DNA of 64,000 bases from JAJKIV01 sp036741775. Its GTDB lineage: Bacteria > Gemmatimonadota > Gemmatimonadetes > Gemmatimonadales > Gemmatimonadaceae. A program made the position numbers and the translations under genes. Of this stretch, positions 16,180 to 23,434 are shown piece by piece; the stretch's first letter is position 1, and each line of letters opens with the position of its first letter. The stretch lies in the NCBI GenBank assembly GCA_036741775.1, contig DAINRQ010000030.1, positions 1 through 64,000 on the forward strand, given 5' to 3'. The notes below the pieces were generated by a model. That model was not told where the DNA came from and did not search any database. It was given only the letters and a program-made list of their open reading frames with translations.

Positions 16180-18088
16180 CTGGGTGGAGCACTCTCCAGC
16201 CACCGAGCCAGTCCAGCAGGCGCGCCGGGCCGACGAGTGGCGGCGCGACATCCGGCGCAACAAACTGCCCGAGCGGTCCCGCGACTGGAAGAGGCAGCGG
16301 CGCACACACCGCACGATTCCACACGAGCGCCGGGACGTAGTTGCCGAGCGCTCGCACGCGTTCCACCACGCGAACGGACTCGCTGCGCACGATCGGCTCG
16401 TCGAGCGCCACGACCACGACACCGGCACGCGCCGGGTCGTGAAGCATCTCGCGCACTGAGCGGGTGCGCCGCGCGAACGTCAGGAGTTCGGCCGACGTTT
16501 CCCCACCTCCGGCGAGCTCACGGTACTTGAGCATCAGTCGCAACAACCGGTGAGACCAGTCGAGCGCGAGTGCCGGCATCTCGAGCAGCCTGATGAGATG
16601 TCCCGTTGGCGCAGGATCGATCACGATTCGGTCGAATGTCCCCTCGGTGATCATGTCACCGAGCCACACGAGCGCATAGAGCTCGTCGATCCCGGGGGGA
16701 GCGAGCGCGAGGAGATCGCGTGCGACGGCCCGGTCGTGCTGCGCGTCGACGCCGGGGCCGAGGAGGGCGTCGAACGCGACGTCCACCCGCGCCTGGTACG
16801 CGTCGCGCCACCGCCCGAACTCGGCAGTCGCATCGACCTGGCGGGCGACGAGGCCGAAGCCCTTTTTCACCACGTGATCGCTGGAGCCGACCGGTCGCTC
16901 GAGCGCATCCGCAACGGACGGCGCCGGGTCCGTGGACACGAGGAACGTGCGAGCGCCGGACCGCGCAGCCGCGAGAGCCAGCGCACAGGAGATCGTCGTT
17001 TTCCCGACGCCGCCCTTGCCGCCCACGATGAGTACAGGCGGAAGCGACTCGACGACGGGCCCGGCGGGTGACAGCGATGCGAGAGCGCGGGCGCGAGATC
17101 GACCCGCCCGCACGCGCGGCTGGCGTGGCCGCGAGCCACCTGGCGCTGCGCTCGCGGCGGCCTGGGTACGCAGCTGCCGAACGCCAGCGATCCACCGCGT
17201 GATGTCATCTGCCCCTCCGCCCAGGCCGGCCAGCTCGGGAACGGCGAACGAGCGCACCCCGGGCGCGACCGCGCGAACCCGATCCGCGGCGCCGGTGGCG
17301 TCGCCGCTCTGACCGCGACCCACGGCGTTGACGAGCACGACACGAACAGGCACGCCCAGCTCGCCTAACGCGATCGCGTACCGCTCCGTTTCGGAGACGA
17401 CGACCGGCTCGGCGCGCGTCACCAGCACGACCCCGGTGCGCTCACCATCGGTCAGCAGGCGGCGGAGCCGCTCGACCTTGCCGCGCAGATCGGCGAGAAA
17501 CGCGTCGGCCTCGTCGGTGCGGTAGCGCCGGAGCAGCGCGGAGACCATGAACCGGTGCTTCGCCTGCATCGTCTCGAGCAGGTCGATGACAGCGTGAAAC
17601 GTCTCCGGCAGCGCGAGGAGACGAAGCGTGTGGCCGGTCGGTGCCGTGTCGAGAATCACGCGGCTCCACGTCCCTGTGTCCGCCAGATCGGCCAACGCGA
17701 GCAATGCCATGGTCTCGTCGACTCCGGGCATCGCCGCGGCAACGAGGCCGTCGATGTCATCGCGGTCGAGGTACGTCCCGCGGTCGATGATGGTGGCGAT
17801 CACGTCGCCCCACTCGCCGAGAAACGCCGTCCGCGCGGCGTTGGCGTCGAGCTGCGCGGCGGCGAGACCCGTAACGGTTTCGAGCGCGCGCGGTTTGCCC
17901 GCGAGCGCTGTGCCGAGCACGTCGCCGAGCGTGCCTGCCGGGTCGGTCGAGAGGATGAGCGTCGAGCAACCGCGCCGCGCACTGTGGAGCGCGAGGGCTG
18001 CAGCGCAGGTCGTCTTGCCCACGCCGCCCTTGCCACCGACGAGCGTCCACGGGGAAAGCGACGCGAGGAGCGCGTCGATCCCCGTCAT
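16172..18088 (-). CDS. tandem ArsA/Get3-like P-loop ATPase in the gas-vesicle operon
   Basis: 638 residues holding two ArsA/Get3 units in one chain. Each has a deviant Walker A (VGGKGGVGKTT near residues 17 and 365), a switch I STDPA (LSTDPAGTL and VSTDPAPSV) and an APTGH motif (ILDTAPTGHTLRLLALPE and VIDPAPTGHLIRLLEMPA). A Pro/Arg linker separates them. Get3/ArsA proteins work as dimers, so this could be a fused dimer. The arsenite-binding Cys trio of ArsA is not evident and no arsB or arsR is nearby, so arsenic transport is unlikely. It overlaps gvpG (ATGA) and gvpF (8 bases). A chaperone-like role on hydrophobic Gvp proteins is my inference. Confidence 0.88.
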   Translation of the reverse strand: MTGIDALLASLSPWTLVGGKGGVGKTTCAAALALHSARRGCSTLILSTDPAGTLGDVLGTALAGKPRALETVTGLAAAQLDANAARTAFLGEWGDVIATIIDRGTYLDRDDIDGLVAAAMPGVDETMALLALADLADTGTWSRVILDTAPTGHTLRLLALPETFHAVIDLLETMQAKHRFMVSALLRRYRTDEADAFLADLRGKVERLRRLLTDGERTGVVLVTRAEPVVVSETERYAIALGELGVPVRVVLVNAVGRGQSGDATGAADRVRAVAPGVRSFAVPELAGLGGGADDITRWIAGVRQLRTQAAASAAPGGSRPRQPRVRAGRSRARALASLSPAGPVVESLPPVLIVGGKGGVGKTTISCALALAAARSGARTFLVSTDPAPSVADALERPVGSSDHVVKKGFGLVARQVDATAEFGRWRDAYQARVDVAFDALLGPGVDAQHDRAVARDLLALAPPGIDELYALVWLGDMITEGTFDRIVIDPAPTGHLIRLLEMPALALDWSHRLLRLMLKYRELAGGGETSAELLTFARRTRSVREMLHDPARAGVVVVALDEPIVRSESVRVVERVRALGNYVPALVWNRAVCAPLPLPVAGPLGQFVAPDVAPPLVGPARLLDWLGGWRVLHPDV

Positions 18089-18390
18089 TCGTCGCTGTCG
18101 GTCTCCCGAGCGACGCGCACGGGGCCGGCCGCCGTAGCCATCCCGAGCCGCGCGCGCCACTCGCGGACCTCGCGGAGTCGCTGCATGAGTGCGGCCTCGC
18201 GACGTGTGTACTCCGCGTCGTCGATGTCGCCGAGCTCGAGCAGCATCTGCAGCTCCATGAGCTCCTGCTTCACCGGCGCGTCATCCACGAGCTCCTCCTC
18301 GACCACGCGCTGGACCTTGCCTAACGACCAGCGGATGCCGGCGACGGGACCGGCGATGGGAAAGAACAGCAGCTTGGTCAGGAGGCCCAT
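18085..18390 (-). CDS. gvpG: gas vesicle protein GvpG
   Basis: A 101-residue protein starting MGLLTKLLFFPIAGPVAGIR, the standard GvpG opening, followed by a charged helical part (QRVVEEELVDDAPVKQELME, DIDDAEYTRREAALMQRL). GvpG is an essential accessory protein that partners GvpF/L in other systems. It is 18 bases downstream of the first gvpF and overlaps the ATPase start as ATGA. Confidence 0.92.
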   Translation of the reverse strand: MGLLTKLLFFPIAGPVAGIRWSLGKVQRVVEEELVDDAPVKQELMELQMLLELGDIDDAEYTRREAALMQRLREVREWRARLGMATAAGPVRVARETDSDE

Positions 18391-18408
18391 AACGGGAACA
18401 GGGAACCC

Positions 18409-19215
18409 TCAGTTGGCTTTCTCCAACTTCAACTTGATGTTGACGAAGTTGTACGGCGGCCACGGCCCCGTGTACTTGAACTGCAAGAGCTCCTCGTACC
18501 GGCGACTCACTTCCTTCACCTTGTCGTCGAACGCGCGCTCCTGGGTCCGCTCGACGAGGAACGCGGCGTTCAGGATCATGCGGTCGCCGATGACCTTGTT
18601 ACTCCGACTAGCCACGGCGACGGGTTTGAGCGCCTCGTGAATGTCGGCGACGTAGCGGCTCTGCACCCCCTCGAGCGCCGATTCCACGAGCCGGCCGAGC
18701 TGCATCCGGGCGAAGTACGTGGACGACGCCGTGTTCCTGCTGATCTCATCCTTGAGACGCCGGATCTCGTCGTTCTCGCGCTCGAGGTTCGCGATGACTC
18801 GCTCTCGCTCCCACAGGACCTTGAGACCGAACTCGATCTTGTCCTGCATCTTGTCGAGCACGTCGCTGAATGCCTGGTAGGTCGAGCGCAGGAGCTCGGT
18901 GACATCCTCCTCCGAGCGGAATACCGTCCCGAACGACATCGGGATCACGGTGAACTCGCGCATGACCGTCTCGTTGACGAACTCGTGCGCGAGCACATGC
19001 TCGCGCGTGGGGTCGTAGATGACGAGCGGCGTGTCACTGACGATCGCCGCGAGATCGCGGTAGTGGACCGTGTAGACGCGCTGCCCACCACCAATCCCTA
19101 CGCTGCCGAAGTCACGCGGCTTGTCGAGCCGGATGATGCAGTACACGTACTTGCCATCGACCGCGGGTTGCGCGAGCGACGGTGTATCGGTCCGGACGGT
19201 CTGCGGTTCGGTCAT
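18409..19215 (-). CDS. gvpF: gas vesicle protein GvpF, first gene of the operon
   Basis: A 268-residue GvpF/L protein: GKYVYCIIRLDKPRDFGSVG, VIPMSFGTVFRSEEDV, a long central coil (KVLWERERVIANLEREN) and the C-terminal KYTGPWPPYNFVNIKLKLE. It is the closest of the four to the canonical GvpF. ATG at 19215 starts about 23 residues before the conserved part; no good ribosome site precedes it, so the start is less sure. The operon promoter should lie between here and 19424, but none is obvious. Confidence 0.9.
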   Translation of the reverse strand: MTEPQTVRTDTPSLAQPAVDGKYVYCIIRLDKPRDFGSVGIGGGQRVYTVHYRDLAAIVSDTPLVIYDPTREHVLAHEFVNETVMREFTVIPMSFGTVFRSEEDVTELLRSTYQAFSDVLDKMQDKIEFGLKVLWERERVIANLERENDEIRRLKDEISRNTASSTYFARMQLGRLVESALEGVQSRYVADIHEALKPVAVASRSNKVIGDRMILNAAFLVERTQERAFDDKVKEVSRRYEELLQFKYTGPWPPYNFVNIKLKLEKAN

Positions 19216-19423
19216 CGCGGGGGGGTCCCGGTTTGGCGTCGCCTGCACGAAGCCCCCGAATGTGCGGGGAGCGTCGGCAGAAGGTAGCTCCAGGGCTTGG
19301 CGGCGGGAATGGTCCCTGCCATGCAGTAGGACGAAACGACTGTCAGTTCGGACGATAGGAGCCGCGTGCCGCGCCGTTGCGAGCCCGCCTTGCCCGCAGA
19401 ACGCACCGGCCGCGAGGGTCGCC

Positions 19424-19680
19424 GTGCAGGTCAGCATCCGTCTCGCCAGCCAGGCCACGTGGCGTGAGTTGGCCGCTCTTACAGCCCTGTTCGCCCTCGC
19501 CCACCTCGCCGTCACGATCCTCGGATTCGGATTCGGGCTCACGGAACTCTGTGGGGCTCCGACGGCTCATGAATCTCAATGAGGAGTCGAACCTGCCCAC
19601 GTTCTACTCCTCCCTTCTGCTGGTCGGCGCGACGCTGCTACTGACGGTGCTTGCGGTTACCGCCTGGCGACGGGGCGGCG
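19424..19680 (+). pseudogene. remnant of an integral membrane protein gene, split by a one-base shift
   Basis: Frame 1 from GTG 19424 (GAGGG eight bases upstream) encodes a helix RELAALTALFALAHLAVTIL followed by GFGFGLTELCG. The next part of the same kind of protein, LRRLMNLNEESNLPTFYSS and LLLVGATLLLTVLAVTAW, is in the next frame. Removing one G from the run TGTGGGGCT at about 19553 joins them. The EESNLPTFYSS block before a helix recalls a family of small membrane proteins of unknown function; recognisable sequence fades after about 19680, and the shifted frame runs on into nrdJ. Either a decayed gene or a sequencing error in a G run. Confidence 0.5.
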
Positions 19681-19861
19681 GCGCCGCTGCGATTCCAAAG
19701 CCGACGCGGCCGCCGCCCTCGAGGGCCGCGTACCGCACGACAGAGCGATACGCAAGCGAGCAGCTCGTCGGACGTGACGCATCGGTGAACACCGAGCTGC
19801 GGGCACGGCGAATACGACGGACAGCTCCGATTCGAAAAGCCGAATGTGCCCCAGCCGATGG

Positions 19862-19886
19862 AAAAGGGGCTGCCGAAGCAGCCCCT
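19862..19886 (-). terminator. intrinsic terminator of nrdJ
   Basis: On the minus strand, AGGGGCTGC, a TTCG tetraloop and GCAGCCCCT form a perfect nine-pair stem, followed directly by TTTTCC. It lies about 28 bases after the nrdJ stop. Confidence 0.9.
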
Positions 19887-19914
19887 GGAGATTGCTCGCT
19901 TTACGACGAGCAGC

Positions 19915-22410
19915 TCAGCCGCACTCGCTGAAGCCACACACGTGGCACTTCACGCACCCCTCGGCGTACTCCAGCTGCGATCCGCAATCAGGACAGGTTC
20001 CAATGAATGACTCAGCGCCCGAGTCGAAGCTCGACTGTGCCTGCTCGCCGGCAGGGGTACTGTGTAGTACGGTGACCTCCTCGCGAACCGGCGACGCGGC
20101 GGACGGACCGAGGCTCTCACGCAGCAGGTCCTGCTGTACGCCGAGCTGCTTTTCCTGATACCAGTCGTAGAGCGCGATACCGATCGCGTCAGGCACCGAG
20201 AGAACCTTGTGAGGCCCGAGGCCAACCGCGCGGTCGGACGAAATGCCGCGGAGCTGCTTGTGGATCTCCATGAGCGGAATCCCCGAGCGCAACGCCAGCG
20301 AGATGAGTCGTCCCATCGCCTCGGCGTCCGCCATCGCGGACCCACCGGCCTTGCCGAGGTTGATGAATACCTCGAACGGCTGCCCGCGATCGTCCTCGGT
20401 GATGTGGACGAACATCGTGCCCAACGGCGTTTCCTTACGGATGGACGTGCCGCGCAGCTTGTCGGGGCGCGACCGCTTCTGGCGGCGCTGGAGATTTTCC
20501 GCCTCGGCATCGTAGAGCGCCTTCTTGAGCCGCTCCACCTCCGCGTCGAGCTCGGCGATGGTGCCCTTGAGCTCCGCGAGCGCGCGTTTGTCGGTCGGCG
20601 CGCCATCACGCTCCGACTTCGCCTTGTCGGTCGCGCCCGTGGAGAGCACCTGGTTGTCGCGCGAGCCGTCGCGGTAGACTGTGACGCCCTTGCACTTGAG
20701 GTCGTACGCGAGCTCGTAGATCGCGCGAACGTCGGCGACTGTGGCGGTGTGCGCGAAGTTCGTCGTCTTCGAGATGGCCGAGTCGCAGTGCTCCTGGAAG
20801 GCTGCCTGCATGCGCATGTGCCACTCGGGGGCGATGGAGTTGGCGGTCACGAACACGCGCTGCCAGCGCTCCGGCACTTCGGGGAAGTCCACCCGTCCCT
20901 CGCGGGCGATGCGCTCCATGAGCGCGTCGGAGTACCACCCTTCCTTCGTCGCGATGGCGACGAAGTCCTCGTTCACGTCCGGCATCATCACGCCGGCCTG
21001 GTTGCGCATGAACGCAACAGCGAAGAGCGGCTCGAGGCCCGACGAACAGCCCGCGATGATGGAGATCGTGCCCGTCGGCGCCACCGTCGTGACGTTGCAG
21101 TTGCGGAGCAGCTGCATTGGACGGATGCGCTTCCCCTCGCTGTCGCGCGCGCACGTCTCGTCCGGGCCCCAGATGGAGCGGGCCCACTCGGGGAACGCAC
21201 CGCGCTCGTTCGCGAGCCGCTCGCTCTCCTTCTTCGACTCTACGTCGACGAACTGCATGACCTTGCGGCCGAACTCCACGCCTTCGCGCGAGTCGTAGGC
21301 GATCCCGAGCCTGACGAGCGCGTCGGCGAACCCCATGACGCCGAGTCCGATGCGGCGGATCCGCTTCGAGAGCGCGTCGATCTCCGGCAGCGGGTATTTG
21401 TTGACGTCGATGATGTTGTCGAGGAAGTGCGTCGACAGGGCGATGTCGGCCGCGAACGCATCCCAGTCCAGCTTCCCGTCGCGCACGTAGTAGCCGACGT
21501 TGATGGAGCCGAGGTTGCACACGTCGTAGCCGAGGAGCGGCTGCTCGCCGCAGGGGTTCGTGGCCTCGTAGGCGCCGAGATGCGGGACCGGGTTGTAGCG
21601 ATTCGCCTCGTCGATGAAGAAGCAGCCTGGCTCACCGGTGCGCCACGCACCGTCGATCATCTTGTCCCAGACCATCTGCGCATCGAGCTGCTTCACGACC
21701 TGCTTCGAGACCGGATCGATCAGGTCGTAGGTCGTGCCGGCTTTCACCGCCTGCATGAACGCGTCGGTGACGGCAACGGAGATGTTGAAGTTCGTCACCT
21801 GGGTGAGGTCTTCCTTGCAGGTGATGAACTCGAGAATGTCCGGGTGATCGACGCGCAGGATGCCCATGTTCGCCCCACGCCGGGTTCCGCCCTGCTTCAC
21901 GGCGTCGGTGGACGCGTCGTAGAGCTTCATGAACGACACGGGGCCGCTGGCCACGCCAGTCGTGGACCGGACCATCGAGCCGTTCGGGCGCAGCCGGGAG
22001 AACGAGAAGCCGGTCCCGCCCCCGCTCTGATGGATGAGCGCCATCGAGCGCAGCGTGTCGTAAATGCCGTCGCGTCCGTTGGAGAGCGAGTCGGCGATGG
22101 GCAGCACGAAGCACGCGGACAGCTGGCCGAGCGGGCGCCCCGCGTTCATGAGCGTGGGCGAGTTGGGTTCGAACCGGCGCTCCGTCATGAGCGCATAGAA
22201 CTGCTGCGCGGCCTCTGTGACGGCTCCCTCGTTCGCTCCGTACCGGCGGTCAGCTTCCGCAACGACCGTGGCCACCCGCCAGAACATGTCCTCGGGGGTT
22301 TCGGTCGGCTTCCCGCTGGAATCCTTCACCAGATAGCGCTTCTCGAGGACTGTGCGCGCGTTCTGGCTGAGGTCAGCGGGGCCGGCAGGGGGCTTCGAGG
22401 GTAGGGGCAT
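19915..22410 (-). CDS. nrdJ: adenosylcobalamin-dependent ribonucleotide reductase (class II)
   Basis: An 831-residue enzyme that makes deoxyribonucleotides using a B12-derived radical, so it works with or without oxygen. Visible are the substrate-site block RFEPNSPTLMNAGRPLGQLS, the finger-loop region NPCGEQPLLGYDVCNLGSIN, VTTVAPTGTISIIAGCSSGL, and a C-terminal extension ending in a zinc-ribbon-like CPDCGSQLEYAEGCVKCHVC, typical of the long NrdJ type. A coiled coil (ELKGTIAELDAEVERLKKAL) separates core and tail. ATG at 22410 has GGAG about 11 bases upstream. It stands alone with its own terminator; no second reductase is in the window. Confidence 0.96.
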   Translation of the reverse strand: MPLPSKPPAGPADLSQNARTVLEKRYLVKDSSGKPTETPEDMFWRVATVVAEADRRYGANEGAVTEAAQQFYALMTERRFEPNSPTLMNAGRPLGQLSACFVLPIADSLSNGRDGIYDTLRSMALIHQSGGGTGFSFSRLRPNGSMVRSTTGVASGPVSFMKLYDASTDAVKQGGTRRGANMGILRVDHPDILEFITCKEDLTQVTNFNISVAVTDAFMQAVKAGTTYDLIDPVSKQVVKQLDAQMVWDKMIDGAWRTGEPGCFFIDEANRYNPVPHLGAYEATNPCGEQPLLGYDVCNLGSINVGYYVRDGKLDWDAFAADIALSTHFLDNIIDVNKYPLPEIDALSKRIRRIGLGVMGFADALVRLGIAYDSREGVEFGRKVMQFVDVESKKESERLANERGAFPEWARSIWGPDETCARDSEGKRIRPMQLLRNCNVTTVAPTGTISIIAGCSSGLEPLFAVAFMRNQAGVMMPDVNEDFVAIATKEGWYSDALMERIAREGRVDFPEVPERWQRVFVTANSIAPEWHMRMQAAFQEHCDSAISKTTNFAHTATVADVRAIYELAYDLKCKGVTVYRDGSRDNQVLSTGATDKAKSERDGAPTDKRALAELKGTIAELDAEVERLKKALYDAEAENLQRRQKRSRPDKLRGTSIRKETPLGTMFVHITEDDRGQPFEVFINLGKAGGSAMADAEAMGRLISLALRSGIPLMEIHKQLRGISSDRAVGLGPHKVLSVPDAIGIALYDWYQEKQLGVQQDLLRESLGPSAASPVREEVTVLHSTPAGEQAQSSFDSGAESFIGTCPDCGSQLEYAEGCVKCHVCGFSECG

Positions 22411-22927
22411 GTTTACATCTCTCCCTGGTGAAACGTAGCGTGCGACGACAAGAGCCAACGCACCGAGCGGGGGGCACCGGGGAATCCGGCGCGGCGAGAA
22501 GAGGAAAGAGGGGCGCAGTTTAGGGAGGTTCGTGAAACCGCGCCAGTATCTACGTAAAATACTATGGGATATCTACTTACGTAATCGACATCACGAATCT
22601 CGGCGAGGTCGTGTGTTTCCACGCGACCGGAGATTACAGCAGTCTCACGCACTGTCATTCCCACGCCCGCGCGCAGCCTCCCACCGCCGCCTAACGCGGA
22701 CCCAACATACAAACCGCAGTACGACAACACGTTAGTAGCCAACGACCGCGCCAGCCTGCCAGATACCGCGCCTCGGCGACCCGGGTCCGACTACTCGAGC
22801 GCAAAGCGCCCAGCCATCGAACCATCGCCTGGTTTGCCTGGAAACACGTGCATTACACGTGCCGCGGCTCGCGCCGTAGCACGAATGGGCACAACGACTT
22901 AGGCTGAGCCCGTCACACGCGCGCTGC
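22411..22927. other. 517-base gap upstream of nrdJ without a supported gene
   Basis: Apart from the AT-rich island at 22544-22586, the gap holds one octamer copy (22689-22696) and a pair of CACGTG palindromes five bases apart (about 22845-22861) just after the carbonic anhydrase gene. The conserved core elements of a cobalamin riboswitch (such as GCCACTG on the transcribed strand) were looked for and not found. Confidence 0.6.
22544..22586 (-). promoter_or_regulatory. AT-rich repeat region upstream of nrdJ, candidate operator/promoter
   Basis: This AT-rich island in a GC-rich gap carries two TACGTA palindromes (22551-22556 and 22578-22583), 27 bases apart, each followed on the minus strand by AGATA within a few bases, plus AGTAT/ATACT arms. 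TAGTAT on the minus strand could be a -10 box. It lies about 135 bases before the nrdJ start. It does not match the NrdR box closely, and the regulator is unknown. Confidence 0.4.
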
Positions 22928-23434
22928 TTACGCTCCCGGTCGCACTGGCGGGAACTCGCCTCGCCGATGTCGCTCCGCGAGCGCGACATACGCCGCCACC
23001 GCCGACGTGATCCGTCCGCGGAGCGCCTCGTTGGTCGATCGCACGACCCGGCCCGGTATGCCGAGCACGAGCGAGTTCGGTGGCACCACCATCCCTTCTC
23101 GACACACTGAACCGGCGCCGATGATCGAACCGGTTCCGACGACGACGTGATTCAGCACGATCGCCCCCATGGCAACGAGGCAGTCGTCCTCGACGACCGC
23201 GCCGTGGACGATTGCGCGATGGCCGATCGCCACGCGCGCCCCGATGGTGCACGGAAGACCCGGGTCGACGTGAATGACCACACCATCCTGCACGTTGCTC
23301 GACGCACCGATCGTGATGGGAGCGCTGTCCGCACGCACGACAGCCGACGGCCACACCGAGGCCGCCGCGCCGAGCGTGACGTCGCCGCACACGAACGCCG
23401 CCGGATGGATGAACGCGGTCGGATGGACGTTCAC
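22928..23434 (-). CDS. gamma-carbonic anhydrase family protein
   Basis: A 168-residue left-handed beta-helix protein of hexapeptide repeats (VHPTAFIHPAAFVCGDVTLG). The three zinc-binding histidines of the family are in place: DGVVIHVDPG, then VAIGHRAIVHGA. The usual GCxIGxGAVVxxG stretch appears as GTGSIIGAGSVCREG. It may hydrate carbon dioxide or only resemble such enzymes, as many members are untested. The GTG at 23434 overlaps the amidase stop as GTGA, so it is the last gene after the amidase. Confidence 0.88.
   Translation of the reverse strand: MNVHPTAFIHPAAFVCGDVTLGAAASVWPSAVVRADSAPITIGASSNVQDGVVIHVDPGLPCTIGARVAIGHRAIVHGAVVEDDCLVAMGAIVLNHVVVGTGSIIGAGSVCREGMVVPPNSLVLGIPGRVVRSTNEALRGRITSAVAAYVALAERHRRGEFPPVRPGA

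Noticed and set aside
16172..18088. Arsenite efflux ATPase ArsA
   Set aside because: No arsB, arsD or arsR nearby, arsenite-binding cysteines not evident, and the gene overlaps gvp genes on both sides.
20209..22404. Open frame of 731 codons antisense to nrdJ
   Set aside because: Composition is Arg/Val/Glu-rich shadow sequence; the opposite strand encodes a full-length conserved enzyme.
22413..22742. 109-codon frame just upstream of nrdJ
   Set aside because: No ribosome site, no family resemblance, and it covers the AT-rich regulatory island.
22845..22861. Factor-independent terminator at paired CACGTG sites after the carbonic anhydrase gene
   Set aside because: The stem is short and no T run follows on the transcribed strand; listed only as part of the gap.
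22411..22927. Cobalamin riboswitch upstream of nrdJ
   Set aside because: Searched by eye on the transcribed strand for the conserved core words and found none in a plausible order; kept only as a negative note.
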